A model generated the notes under the pieces. The model saw nothing but the letters and a program-made list of their open reading frames with translations. It was not told where the DNA came from and did no database searches. Of a DNA stretch of 64,000 nucleotides, positions 55,411 through 64,000 are shown piece by piece. Every line of letters begins with the position of its first letter. Position 1 is the stretch's first letter. The DNA lies in contig JAFLSQ010000003.1 of the NCBI GenBank assembly GCA_022510865.1, positions 46,042 to 110,041 of the forward strand, written 5' to 3'. The translations under genes were made by a program, and so were the position numbers. The stretch comes from Treponema sp. Lineage in GTDB: Bacteria; Spirochaetota; Spirochaetia; Treponematales; Treponemataceae.

Positions 55411-55998
55411 ATGAAAAGATTGATTTCCATAGTTGCTGCGCTCTGCCTGTGCACGACTTTTGCTCTTGCCGATGATGACGAAGGCGATTTTTATGACGAC
55501 GGCTATGTCTATGAGCAGAACGGAGCCGGAGACAGGTTCCTTAAAATAAATCTTATGGCGGATTTCCCGCTGAATTTCGGCAAGCAGCTTTATGTTGGCG
55601 GCGCGGTGGACGTGGGCTACTATCAGTTTCTGACATCACAATTTGCGGTGGGCGGCGAGGTTCTTGTCGGCTACAACGTGACAATCGGACGGGAATCTCT
55701 TGTAATTGCCCCAATAACTTTTGGCGCGATGTTCCAGCCTGTAATCGGCAATTTTGAGTTCCCAATCACAGCGGGCATCGGAATCACAACAACATCTTGC
55801 TATGGCGAGACCTATTTTCCCGGATTCGCCGCAAAAATCAGCGCGGGCGCGTTCTACCGCCTCACAGAAATGTGGTCGCTCGGACTTTACGGCACGGCGT
55901 TCTGGCTTCCGCAGTGGTTCATAACGCATCCGCAAGAGCATACACAACTCGACAAATTTTTTGCCACAGCCGGAATTGGCGCACGTTACCACTTCTAA
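55411..55998 (+). CDS. Small outer-membrane beta-barrel candidate
   Basis: 195 residues. Cleavable signal peptide ending at about residue 20 (TTFALA), an acidic linker (DDDEGDFYDDG), then alternating amphipathic strands of the kind found in eight-stranded barrels (FLKINLMADFPLNFG, FAVGGEVLVGYNVTIG, AAKISAGAFYRLTEMW) and a C-terminal Phe (GIGARYHF), the usual barrel-insertion signal. Comparable small barrels are known in treponemes. Ligand or pore role unknown. Followed 13 bases later by a lipoprotein gene. Confidence 0.75.
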   Translation: MKRLISIVAALCLCTTFALADDDEGDFYDDGYVYEQNGAGDRFLKINLMADFPLNFGKQLYVGGAVDVGYYQFLTSQFAVGGEVLVGYNVTIGRESLVIAPITFGAMFQPVIGNFEFPITAGIGITTTSCYGETYFPGFAAKISAGAFYRLTEMWSLGLYGTAFWLPQWFITHPQEHTQLDKFFATAGIGARYHF

Positions 55999-56011
55999 AT
56001 AAGGAAACAAA

Positions 56012-57232
56012 ATGAAAAAACGGATTTTTTTTACGGCAGTCTTATCAGCCACGATTTTTTTTGCGGGATGCTACAACGAAGTTTTTTATGACATTATGCA
56101 GGATGTTGCGCCGGAAGACGCGACTGTCTCCGGGAACATCTCGGCAATCACACGCTATACCGTCTCCGAAACGGAATACCTTGTGGTCAACGCAGACAGC
56201 GGACTGCGCTACAAAAAAGCCTTGGACAGCGGGCACGGCAACTGGAAAACTCTTGACGGTGATAAACTGCCTTTTGATTTTCATTCCTACGATTATTTCG
56301 ACGCGAAGCATAACGGCGAGCAGCTGATTAAAATTCTTGCGAATGAGACAACGCTTTATCTTGTGACAGTCTCCTACAAAAATGACGATTCGGAAGGAAT
56401 AAGTGCGCCTACGGTCGTTAAGCTTTATGGCGCAGAAATTTCTGATTGGGATGCCGTAGAAAAAGCCAGCTGGACTAAAATCATCGGTGAGGCAGAATCA
56501 TCGGCATATTTTAACTTTGCCAAAAGCGACACATACTACTACACCACGCTCTTCGGCATTTTCCAGACGAACGCGCCGCAGAAAGAACACAGAAGCGCAT
56601 ACATCAGAGCGGGAAATTCCAATGCAACGTATTATGAACTTTCCGGCACAAGCACCCCATCAGCAATCGATGTCAAAACGCAAGAAGTGCAAAACGGGAA
56701 ATCGTCAACAAATCGCGCACAATCCGCTGTGTGGTTCGGCGATGGTGTCCTGTTTTTTAACGCGACTGCCTCAACAACCAACGAAACTTACAACGAGGAT
56801 GCCACGTACTTTTATTATGCCGACGGCAAGACTGTCTATCACAGCAAGAAAGCCGGTGCTGTTGAGAATGACACTGTGAATGCGGATGCCGCGGTCTCTG
56901 CGCTGATGACCTGTGCCGACGCGCTGATTATCGGGCGGGGCGATTTCTCCACATCGTCCTCAACGACATCATCCGGAGGACTTAAAAAGACCTCGCTCAA
57001 AGACGGAGTTCCTGGAACATCCCTTGAGGATTTTAAGACAAACGCAAAGACAAAATTCAACTCATATCACATCATATCTCTTCTGAACGCAACACCGGAC
57101 AAAACAGAAGCAGAGAGCGATATGTACACCTCAATCACTTTCAGAGGAACGGGAAGCACCTCGGGCGGCTCGGCAAAGAACATCGGATTGTGGTCATACT
57201 ATCCAGACAGAGGAAACTGGAACCGGGAATAA
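56012..57232 (+). CDS. Lipoprotein of unknown function
   Basis: 406 residues: signal peptide with lipobox FAGC (cysteine at about residue 20), then a beta-rich chain with Tyr/Thr/Ser-rich segments, including a Ser/Thr stretch near residue 312 (DFSTSSSTTSSGG). No recognised family; the repeated short strand pattern could be a propeller. AAGGAAAC precedes the ATG. It shares the transcript of the small barrel protein upstream, so the two may be partners at the outer membrane. Confidence 0.8.
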   Translation: MKKRIFFTAVLSATIFFAGCYNEVFYDIMQDVAPEDATVSGNISAITRYTVSETEYLVVNADSGLRYKKALDSGHGNWKTLDGDKLPFDFHSYDYFDAKHNGEQLIKILANETTLYLVTVSYKNDDSEGISAPTVVKLYGAEISDWDAVEKASWTKIIGEAESSAYFNFAKSDTYYYTTLFGIFQTNAPQKEHRSAYIRAGNSNATYYELSGTSTPSAIDVKTQEVQNGKSSTNRAQSAVWFGDGVLFFNATASTTNETYNEDATYFYYADGKTVYHSKKAGAVENDTVNADAAVSALMTCADALIIGRGDFSTSSSTTSSGGLKKTSLKDGVPGTSLEDFKTNAKTKFNSYHIISLLNATPDKTEAESDMYTSITFRGTGSTSGGSAKNIGLWSYYPDRGNWNRE

Positions 57233-57246
57233 ATTCGGGAGACAAA

Positions 57247-58965
57247 ATGAGACGTACTGGTGCGCAGATTATCGTAAAAATGCTGGAGATGTACGGAATA
57301 AAAATCATCTCGGGAATTCCGGGCGGGTCAATCCTTCCGCTTTATGATGAGCTTAACCGCTCGTCAATCCGGCACATTCTTGTGCGCCACGAGCAGGCGG
57401 CGGGTTTCATCGCGCAGGGAATGACGCGCTCCACCGGAAAGCCTGCCGTCTGCCTTGCGACAAGCGGCCCGGGCGCAATGAACCTGCTCACGGCCATTGC
57501 GGACGCGCGGGCGGACTCCGTTCCAATCATCGCGATTACCGGGCAGGTGAACACAAACCTGATTGGAACGGACGCTTTTCAGGAGGCGGACACGTTCGGA
57601 CTTTCTTTTCCGATTACCAAACATTCTGTGATGGTGAAAAACGCGCACGAACTTCTGGAGGTAATCCCCAAGGCGTTTGAGATTGCGATGAGCGGACGGC
57701 CCGGCCCGGTTCTGATTGACGTTTCCCGCGATATTCAGCTGGAAGAGTGCGAATTTGAGCAATGGCCGGACATCAATAAAATCCGCGCCAGAGACATCCG
57801 CTTTCACACTCCTGCGGACGAGTACGCGGAAAAAATCACTGAGATTGTGAGCCTGCTTTCGGAATCAAAAAGGCCGGTGCTGTACTGCGGCGGCGGTTGT
57901 AACACAAAAGAAGCGTCTGATGGAATCATCCGTTTTCTGGACAATTATCCGCTTCCGCTCGTGACAAGCCTCATGGGGCTGGGCTGCATTCCGCAAAGCC
58001 GCGGGGAATTTATCGGGATGGTCGGGATGCACGGCAGTTACGCGGCAAACTACGCCATGCACGAGAGCGACCTTGTGATTGCCGCCGGCGTGCGTTTTGA
58101 TGACCGGGCAACCGGCGCAGTCCAGAAATTCTGCCCGGGCGCAAAAATCGTGCACATTGACATTGATGCCGCGGAAGTGAACAAAATCATAATGAGCGAT
58201 ATTTCGGTTGTCGCAGACGTTGAGTCCGTTTTCCCCGTTCTTGCGGAACTTGCGGCAGAGAAAAAACTTTCCGCAAACAAAGAGTGGCTCAATCAAGTGC
58301 GCAGAATTCATCAGGAGAATCATTCGGATGAGTGCGGCCGCCCGAACGGAGAGACGCTCAAAAATCCGCGCGCTTTAATCGCATCTGTGCCTGCACTCGC
58401 GGGAGAATGCGGACTGAAATCTGAGGATTTGATAATCACCACGGACGTGGGCCAGCATCAGATGTGGGCTGCGCAGTATTACCCGGTTGAGCGTCCGCGG
58501 AGTTTCCTCACCTCGGGCAGTCTTGGCACAATGGGCTTCGGATTGCCCGCCGCGCTCGGGGCCGCGCTCGCAAATCCGCAGAAAAGGGTCGTCTGTTTTT
58601 CCGGCGACGGCTCGATTATGATGAACATTCAGGAGCTTGCGACTCTTGCGGAGCAGAATCTTGCGGTCACGGTGATTGTCTTCCAGAACGGAACGCTCGG
58701 CATGGTCTATCAGCAGCAGAAATATCTTTTTGAGAAAAACTACAGCGCATCGGTTTTCGCAAAAGAGCCGGACCTGCTCGCAATCGCAAAAGGCTTTGGG
58801 ATTGAGGCGGTTGACGCGGATTCTGACGCGCTCTGGCACAAAACCGCGTTCGACCAAACCAGGCAGAACAAGCCGTGCCTCGTGCGCGTCCGCGTGAACT
58901 GCGAGGAAAACGTCCTGCCGTTTGTGCCCGGCGGAAAAGCGAACATCGATTCAATCAGAAACTGA
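57247..58965 (+). CDS. ilvB: Acetolactate synthase, large (catalytic) subunit
   Basis: Thiamine-diphosphate enzyme of branched-chain amino-acid synthesis; makes acetolactate used by IlvC. 572 residues from MRRTGAQIIVKMLEMYGIKI. ThDP N-domain with RHEQAAGFIAQGMTRSTGK (catalytic Glu), FAD-type middle domain, and C-domain motif GDGSIMMNIQELATLAEQ...QNGTLGMV. GGGAG lies seven bases before the ATG; the frame limit at 57190 is inside the lipoprotein gene. No ilvN regulatory subunit is adjacent, so it must lie elsewhere or be absent. Ends four bases from the convergent rarA-like gene. Confidence 0.94.
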   Translation: MRRTGAQIIVKMLEMYGIKIISGIPGGSILPLYDELNRSSIRHILVRHEQAAGFIAQGMTRSTGKPAVCLATSGPGAMNLLTAIADARADSVPIIAITGQVNTNLIGTDAFQEADTFGLSFPITKHSVMVKNAHELLEVIPKAFEIAMSGRPGPVLIDVSRDIQLEECEFEQWPDINKIRARDIRFHTPADEYAEKITEIVSLLSESKRPVLYCGGGCNTKEASDGIIRFLDNYPLPLVTSLMGLGCIPQSRGEFIGMVGMHGSYAANYAMHESDLVIAAGVRFDDRATGAVQKFCPGAKIVHIDIDAAEVNKIIMSDISVVADVESVFPVLAELAAEKKLSANKEWLNQVRRIHQENHSDECGRPNGETLKNPRALIASVPALAGECGLKSEDLIITTDVGQHQMWAAQYYPVERPRSFLTSGSLGTMGFGLPAALGAALANPQKRVVCFSGDGSIMMNIQELATLAEQNLAVTVIVFQNGTLGMVYQQQKYLFEKNYSASVFAKEPDLLAIAKGFGIEAVDADSDALWHKTAFDQTRQNKPCLVRVRVNCEENVLPFVPGGKANIDSIRN

Positions 58966-58969
58966 GCGG

Positions 58970-61591
58970 TTATTTTTGCACCGTGATGAACGCAACCTCG
59001 CTCTTCCAGTCAAAAATGGTTTTCTCGCAGGCAATTTCCAGCAGGTTCACGATTTTCTGCAAATCCGGGGCACCCACCGCCTTGCAGACAAATGAGCCAT
59101 ACGCCGAGGTCTCAGAATCAAACCACTTGCGAATCTCATCTTTGGAAATGCGGCGTTTCTCCGTCACTTCCTGGCACGCAATTTTCACAGAAAATCCCTG
59201 ATTCTGGAACGCGGCCGCAATGCTCATCCCGTCCCAGGAAAAAAGAGGATTGTCGCGGTCAGAGAAAAACGATTGCTCCGCCGCCTCCATCCGCTCAAGA
59301 ATTCCGCGGAAGTCCACCGCGCTCTCATGCGTCAGCACCTGATTTTCGACCAGCCTGCCGATATGCTGGCCCTTGCACGGAATTTTCTGCGAGAGCACAA
59401 GAATCCAGCCGTCTGCGAGCGGGCTTTCATAATCAAAAACCTCGTCGGATTTCTCATCATCGCGCTCATAATCAGGGTTTCCGCGCGAATCCTGCGGGTC
59501 ATCGGCATAAAAATCTTTTTGCGGGGAAATCAGACCGGCAAGCCCCTGCGCCAGCGCCTGAATTGATTTTTCGGACGAAAACGGGTCTGTGAAAAAAAGC
59601 CTGTCAAAAACAGTGCCCTTGTACTGAAAATTTTTCACAAGCATGAAAAATTCTTTAGGCAGAAGAAAATCCTGTGCCGCGGATTTTACGGACTTGGAAT
59701 CGCCTGAAGATTGCCCGGGCCTGATGTCATGCCCACGGATTTGCAGAATCGGGCGGTCAAGGCTTCCGAGCGTGCGCCCGTACTGCTCCAGAACCTGCAT
59801 TCCCTTCTGGCTGCGGCAAACTCCGCAAGTCACGCCCTCGGGAGTTTTCCGCGCCACCTCCCACAAAAGCAGCCCATTATCCGCATTCCAGATGAGCGAG
59901 CGGTGATAGCGCAGCAATTCCGCCATGCTCACCATCGTGTCGCGGATGTTCAGCAGAACCTCCGCGCGGTTTGAGTCCAGCCTCTGCCGCCAGAAACGAT
60001 CCGCGCGGTCAAACGCGATTTCTTTTGCGGGGTCTTTGGGACTGAAAGTAAGATTCTCGGATTTTTTATCGTCACCGTTTTTAAAATGCTCGTTCACCCA
60101 CCACTGCGAGATTGGATTCACGCCGAATTCAGAGTCCTGCGCAATCGGATTTTTCTTGAACACGTTGACAGAGCCTGTCTCTTCCGGTGATGAAGCCAAC
60201 TCATCCGCAGTGAAAATCTCGCCGCCCGCATTTTTTTCCAGAAGCGCGGCAATCTGAAGCTCGCGCCGGGAAAGCACGTCATCGCGGATTGTGGCCTCAT
60301 ATCCCTGCGTGCTCGGCGTGTAGAAAACCCTGCCAGAAAGAGCGGACGGAAGATACTGCTGTGCAACCCAATGGTCACGGTAAGCATGAGGATAAAGATA
60401 GCCCGCGCCGTGCCCAAAACCTTCCGCATCCCGGCTTGCGTCTTTGAGGTGGTTAGGCACATCGGCATCCTCTTTCTCAACGCTGGCAAGCGCGTCAAAA
60501 AATGCCATGCTGCTGTTTGATTTTGGCGCGGTGGAAAGATAAAGCGCGGCGTGCGCCAGAAAATATCTGCCTTCGGGCATTCCAACGCGGTCAAACGCCC
60601 GGGCGCAGCTTTCCACAACTGATATTGCCTGCGGGTCGGCAAGCCCTGTGTCCTCGCACGCGGAGATGAGCATTCTGCGGAAAATAAAATGCGGATCCTC
60701 CCCGGCAGCGACCATCCGCGCAAGCCAGTACATTGTGGCATCGGGGTCGCGCCCGCGCAGACTTTTTATGAATGCGGATATAATATCATAATGATAGTCC
60801 CCGTCCCTGTCGTAAAGCACAACTTTTTTCTGGATTGATTCCTCGGCCGCCTCTTTTGAAATGTAAATTTCCGTTCCGTAGGCGGGAAGCGGCGGCTGGG
60901 CATAAGGCTGCCACTGCCCGGGAGTTGTCTCAACCGCAAGCTCCAGCGCGTTCAGAAGCGAGCGTGCGTCTCCGTTCGCGGTCTCAATCAGATGTTCCAG
61001 CGCGCCGTCCTCAAACTCAACTTTCCAGTGCCCGTAACCGCGCTCAACATCCGTCAACGCCTGATGAGCGGCCTTCTCCAAATCAGTTTTTGTAAGAGCC
61101 TTGAGCTGGAAAACCCGCGACCTGCTGACAAGAGCCTTGTTCACCTCAAAAAAAGGATTCTCTGTCGTCGCGCCAATCAGGATTATCGTGCCGTTCTCAA
61201 CCCATGGCAGAAGCGCGTCCTGCTGGCTTTTGTTCCAGCGGTGCACCTCATCCACAAAGAGAATCGTGCGCCTCGAATAAAGGGTCTTAAAATCCTCCGC
61301 CTGTTTGATTGACGAGCGGATGTCTGCGACTCCGGTGAGCACCGCATTGAGCGTTATGAAATTGGATTTCGTATGATTCGCGATTACGCGGGCAAGCGTG
61401 GTCTTGCCGCTTCCCGGCGGGCCGTAAAAAATGACGGACGTAAGCTGATCAGCCGCAATAGCCCTGCGCAAAAGTCTGCCCGCGCCAACAATGTGGTCCT
61501 GCCCGATGTACTCATCCAGATTCCGGGGGCGCATTCTTGCCGCGAGCGGCTCGGTCTGCATTTTAACCTGCTCAAATAAATTTTCCGCCAT
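58970..61591 (-). CDS. RarA/MgsA-type AAA+ ATPase fused to a methyltransferase-like C-terminal region
   Basis: 873 residues. The N-terminal part (about 1-430) is a complete RarA (MgsA): [19 protein letters not shown], Walker [11 protein letters not shown], Walker [11 protein letters not shown], sensor [11 protein letters not shown], then the tetramerisation domain with [18 protein letters not shown] and [13 protein letters not shown]. RarA acts at stalled forks. The remaining 440 residues are not in E. coli Rar[29 protein letters not shown] resembles a degenerate SAM-methyltransferase nucleotide loop, as in cyanobacterial RarA fusions. The DNA lacks a Shine-Dalgarno; TTGACA-17-GAAAAT ends eight bases before the ATG at 61591. 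Confidence 0.88.
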   Translation of the reverse strand: MAENLFEQVKMQTEPLAARMRPRNLDEYIGQDHIVGAGRLLRRAIAADQLTSVIFYGPPGSGKTTLARVIANHTKSNFITLNAVLTGVADIRSSIKQAEDFKTLYSRRTILFVDEVHRWNKSQQDALLPWVENGTIILIGATTENPFFEVNKALVSRSRVFQLKALTKTDLEKAAHQALTDVERGYGHWKVEFEDGALEHLIETANGDARSLLNALELAVETTPGQWQPYAQPPLPAYGTEIYISKEAAEESIQKKVVLYDRDGDYHYDIISAFIKSLRGRDPDATMYWLARMVAAGEDPHFIFRRMLISACEDTGLADPQAISVVESCARAFDRVGMPEGRYFLAHAALYLSTAPKSNSSMAFFDALASVEKEDADVPNHLKDASRDAEGFGHGAGYLYPHAYRDHWVAQQYLPSALSGRVFYTPSTQGYEATIRDDVLSRRELQIAALLEKNAGGEIFTADELASSPEETGSVNVFKKNPIAQDSEFGVNPISQWWVNEHFKNGDDKKSENLTFSPKDPAKEIAFDRADRFWRQRLDSNRAEVLLNIRDTMVSMAELLRYHRSLIWNADNGLLLWEVARKTPEGVTCGVCRSQKGMQVLEQYGRTLGSLDRPILQIRGHDIRPGQSSGDSKSVKSAAQDFLLPKEFFMLVKNFQYKGTVFDRLFFTDPFSSEKSIQALAQGLAGLISPQKDFYADDPQDSRGNPDYERDDEKSDEVFDYESPLADGWILVLSQKIPCKGQHIGRLVENQVLTHESAVDFRGILERMEAAEQSFFSDRDNPLFSWDGMSIAAAFQNQGFSVKIACQEVTEKRRISKDEIRKWFDSETSAYGSFVCKAVGAPDLQKIVNLLEIACEKTIFDWKSEVAFITVQK

Positions 61592-61599
61592 ACGCAATC

Positions 61600-61628
61600 A
61601 TTTTCAGCAAAAAAGAAAGCCATGTCAA
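61600..61628 (-). promoter_or_regulatory. Leaderless promoter of the rarA fusion gene
   Basis: Minus strand: perfect -35 TTGACA (61623-61628), 17 bases, -10 GAAAAT (61600-61605), eight bases, ATG. The -35 lies inside the 3' end of the upstream rqcH gene's coding region. Confidence 0.55.
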
Positions 61629-63082
61629 GCGCGGCTGAGCGCGTGAAGCCGGGCAAGCCGCGCCTTATCAGGCTCTATGCAGAGATTTTTCTCCTGACTT
61701 GGCAGGACAAGGCCTTTTGGTCCGTTTTTAGCCCTGCGCAGATACTTCACGTGAGTGTAATACAAGTCGGTTTTGCCCGCGTTGCGCGCCTTGGAAAAAT
61801 AGACCGCAAGGTTCGCCGCATCCAGCAGAATATCCAGCGGGACAGTCTTTCCTTTCTGCGCCTTTATGAACACGTAGCCGCCGGGAAAATCGCGGACGTG
61901 CAGCCACAAATCCTCGCCGCGCACGTGATGCCGCAAAAGCGCGTCGTTCTCGTTCGCGTCGCGCCCCACAAGAATGCTCCAGCCGCTCACATTGTAATCA
62001 AGCCCGGGACGATTTTTTTTCTGCTTCTGTTTTGGCGCGGAACTTTTGCGCAGGAGCTGCTCAATTTTCACAGGATTCGGCTCATCGCGAATCTGCGCGT
62101 ACAAATCATCAAGTTTTTTCAATTGCGCCCTTGCAATCTCAATGTCATTCAGAATCTCCTCGCCGCCGGAAACCGATTTTTTATACTGCCTGTAATATTC
62201 AGCGGCATTTTCCTGCGCGGATTTTTTCGGGTCCACGCGGATTTTCACAACCTGCCCGGTCTCATAATCCTCACATTCAAGAAATTCCGCGTCCTCTGCA
62301 AGATTATGACCGAACGCCAGAATCAAATCGCCATAGTGCTTTAATTTTGGCGCATTTTTGAAGGACTCACGCTTTTCCTCCAGATTTTTAAGGGCGGCCT
62401 CCTGCCTTGTGCGCGACGCGCTGTACCATTTTTCCGCTTTCTCAAGAAGCGCGTCACGCGACAGCGAGGACGACTTCTCGCTGTACCACCAGTCTATGAA
62501 CTCGTTGAAAGTCTTGAAATCGTGCGTGGCATGGCTTTCATCATCAGAGGGATTTTCATCCGCCATCTTGCGCACAGGAAACTGCTCAGCGCAGTCCGCG
62601 AATTTTGACTGGTCAACTGCCGGCGGAATAAAAACCTCGCCCTTCACCTCATAGCGTTCCGGGCGGCGGAACATACTGTCAAGAACAAGGTCGTTGCCGT
62701 CGCACAGAATGATGTTCGCGGCATTGTTCCAAAGCCTGATGTACATCCTGAAAATTTCGCTGTCCGCGCCGTGCGACAATTCCATCAGAATAACGCGCTC
62801 AAGGCCAATCTGCGCGCATGAATTGATGCGGCAGCCTTTTATCCGCGCGCGCAGAAATTCCATGAAGCGCAGGGGCTTGTCGTTCTTCGTGATTTTTCTG
62901 CGAGCCTCGTTTATGCGCACTGCATTCTGGGCGGTACAAACAATCACAGTTTTTGCGCAGCCTTCCTTGTACGTGTAGAACGCGAGCGTGTCGAACCCTG
63001 GCTGGATAATATCCTGAATGAACGCGCCCTCAAGGTTCAGCTCATCAAGAATCACGTTGATTTCATTGCAGTTGAGAGACAT
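61625..63082 (-). CDS. rqcH: NFACT-family protein, RqcH-like ribosome quality-control factor
   Basis: 485 residues from MSLNCNEINVILDELNLEGA. NFACT-N domain (about 1-200), helix-hairpin-helix and coiled coil (about 215-360), and NFACT-R RNA-binding domain (about 365-450; VRGEDLWLHVRDFPGGYVFI). Bacterial RqcH adds alanine tails to chains stuck on split 50S subunits; older annotation calls the family fibronectin-binding. No Shine-Dalgarno; a TATAAT ends six bases before the ATG at 63082. The 20 codons above it are promoter. Confidence 0.9.
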   Translation of the reverse strand: MSLNCNEINVILDELNLEGAFIQDIIQPGFDTLAFYTYKEGCAKTVIVCTAQNAVRINEARRKITKNDKPLRFMEFLRARIKGCRINSCAQIGLERVILMELSHGADSEIFRMYIRLWNNAANIILCDGNDLVLDSMFRRPERYEVKGEVFIPPAVDQSKFADCAEQFPVRKMADENPSDDESHATHDFKTFNEFIDWWYSEKSSSLSRDALLEKAEKWYSASRTRQEAALKNLEEKRESFKNAPKLKHYGDLILAFGHNLAEDAEFLECEDYETGQVVKIRVDPKKSAQENAAEYYRQYKKSVSGGEEILNDIEIARAQLKKLDDLYAQIRDEPNPVKIEQLLRKSSAPKQKQKKNRPGLDYNVSGWSILVGRDANENDALLRHHVRGEDLWLHVRDFPGGYVFIKAQKGKTVPLDILLDAANLAVYFSKARNAGKTDLYYTHVKYLRRAKNGPKGLVLPSQEKNLCIEPDKARLARLHALSRA

Positions 63083-63088
63083 AAGACA

Positions 63089-63116
63089 ATTATAAGCGAT
63101 ACCCCGCTTTTCGCAA
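63089..63116 (-). promoter_or_regulatory. Leaderless promoter of rqcH
   Basis: Minus strand: TTGCGA (63111-63116), 16 bases, TATAAT (63089-63094), six bases, ATG. Confidence 0.65.
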
Positions 63117-63233
63117 GCCCCCAAAGAAAAATCCGCAAGCAACAGAAAAAAGCCGATTGACTAGCCGGGGCGTTGCAAAAAAATCCGCAGAGAGAAAACG
63201 GATTTCCAGCCTGCACCGCGTCCTTCAAAAATA

Positions 63234-63261
63234 TTGACAGAATGCTTTTTTTTTGTATAGT
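63234..63261 (+). promoter_or_regulatory. Promoter of the small lipoprotein gene
   Basis: TTGACA (63234-63239), 16 bases with a T-rich tract, TATAGT (63256-63261); leader of about 40 bases with AGGAGG. Confidence 0.7.
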
Positions 63262-63307
63262 TACCTGTCCGGTAGTTTCGGGCTATCAAAATCTTAGGAG
63301 GATGCAG

Positions 63308-63772
63308 ATGAAAAGATTCGCAAATGTTATGGCATTGCTTGCCGCCATGGTTATGGCTCTGGCGCTCGCGGGATGCAGCGACGGAAATGGAAATGGAAAT
63401 GGAAATGGCGGCAAAGTTGTTCTGGCTACTGAGTGGGAGGCGACACAAACAAGAAAGAAAGGCACACTGTATCCTTTTAGGGAGACGGATACTGACATCG
63501 TGGGCGGTCCCATAAAGCTGGCTTTCTACGACAACGGCACGTATGTGTGGTCAGGACCGAGCGAGGTGGAGCACGAGGGAGACTATAAAGGAACATATAC
63601 AGGAAACACAGCGACCCCCGGTGATTGGATAACATTGACCGGCGATATATTCGTTGCGGGCGGATCTGGAGCTGTAAGCGATGACGGAAATAGCCTTAAT
63701 CTTAGATACTATGTGGGACATTCGGGTGACTTCTCATTCGAGTATTATTACTTATTCAAAAAAAGCGAGTAG
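63308..63772 (+). CDS. Small lipoprotein with Gly-Asn hexamer repeat
   Basis: 154 residues. Signal peptide with lipobox ALAGC (cysteine at about residue 23), then SDG followed by four Gly-Asn pairs encoded by four tandem GGAAAT hexamers (63383-63406), a flexible tether. The mature domain (about 35-154) looks like a small beta-barrel (KLAFYDNGTYVWSGPSEVEHE; YKGTYTGNTATPGDWITLTG), similar in feel to lipocalin-like lipoproteins of gut bacteria, but not firmly assigned. AGGAGG precedes the ATG at 63308. Confidence 0.8.
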   Translation: MKRFANVMALLAAMVMALALAGCSDGNGNGNGNGGKVVLATEWEATQTRKKGTLYPFRETDTDIVGGPIKLAFYDNGTYVWSGPSEVEHEGDYKGTYTGNTATPGDWITLTGDIFVAGGSGAVSDDGNSLNLRYYVGHSGDFSFEYYYLFKKSE

Positions 63773-64000
63773 CGTGAGCCGCATGTAAATTCACCGGGCG
63801 GCGTTCCCTGCGGGCGGTGGTGAGTAACTGGACGCGGGGATGCCGGCCTTGCGGCAGGCAGGAGATTTTCAGACTTCTGATGCCGCGCTCAATCATCCTT
63901 TAAAAACTTGCGCTTTTTTCTATAAATAACAACATCCCCTCTCATTGCACGGAGAGACTCCCTAACAGCGCAAGCCCGCCATCCTCCCGCGCAAGCCCCG
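63773..64000. other. Terminal stretch without a recognised gene
   Basis: No convincing coding frame or RNA gene. There is a GC-rich segment (about 63797-63825) able to fold, which may end the lipoprotein transcript, and a TTGCGC followed by CTATAAAT near 63912-63928 that could be part of a promoter leading out of the window. Confidence 0.4.

Overview
The window looks like chromosomal DNA of a saccharolytic, host-gut or rumen-type spirochaete of the genus Treponema. This rests on gene content, not on a database search: a groES gene about 20 kb away from groEL, an alanyl-tRNA synthetase lacking the C-terminal C-Ala domain, many lipoproteins with treponemal lipoboxes, two methyl-accepting chemotaxis proteins, an X-type phosphofructokinase, a GH115 alpha-glucuronidase and a GH94 beta-glucoside phosphorylase. 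Unlike the host-dependent treponemes it carries histidine (hisG, hisB, histidinol-phosphatase) and branched-chain amino-acid genes (leuA, ilvC, ilvB), scattered rather than clustered. No rRNA, transposase, integrase or CRISPR array was seen.

Layout: 0-9.3 kb has apt (cut by the window edge), two coupled membrane proteins, a STAS/zinc-ribbon protein, a DnaA-box-rich intergenic region, hisGB, an SGNH hydrolase, rnhA and two overlapping lipoproteins. 9.3-20.8 kb has a phased palindrome array, groEL, a double-receiver protein, histidinol-phosphatase, a DksA-like protein, infA, tyrS, a J-domain membrane protein, GH115 and phosphofructokinase. 21-34 kb has two small transporters, tRNA-Leu, murD, a chemoreceptor, leuA, a complete TAXI-type TRAP transporter, groES and a TPR lipoprotein. 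34-39 kb has nusB, a SurA-like protein, alaS and an anchored protein. 39.2-44.9 kb is a GC-rich stretch with ilvC, an MBOAT acyltransferase pair and a helical protein with a long repeat-bearing leader. 45-64 kb has a chemoreceptor, a LacI regulator with its GH94 target, tRNA-Gly, leuS, folD-folE2, a small outer-membrane barrel candidate, a lipoprotein, ilvB, a RarA-methyltransferase-like fusion, rqcH and a small lipoprotein.

How it fits together: a LacI-family repressor and the GH94 phosphorylase share an operator half-site; GH115 has no signal peptide and lies beside phosphofructokinase, suggesting that imported glucuronoxylan or cellulose fragments are processed in the cytoplasm and fed into glycolysis. 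The MBOAT/SGNH-like pair probably acylates a surface polymer.

The strongest unexplained signals are (1) seven palindromes, consensus CGGAAACGTTTCCG, spaced 22-23 bp apart with unrelated spacers between two convergent genes; (2) DnaA-box-like 9-mers spaced exactly 11 bp apart on both sides of an AT-rich segment, an origin or DnaA-titration candidate; (3) about a dozen genes with no Shine-Dalgarno whose sigma70-type -10 box lies 5-9 bases before the ATG, implying frequent leaderless translation; and (4) a promoter feeding a leaderless mini-ORF that runs into a nine-base C tract followed by seven degenerate ~40-bp repeats.
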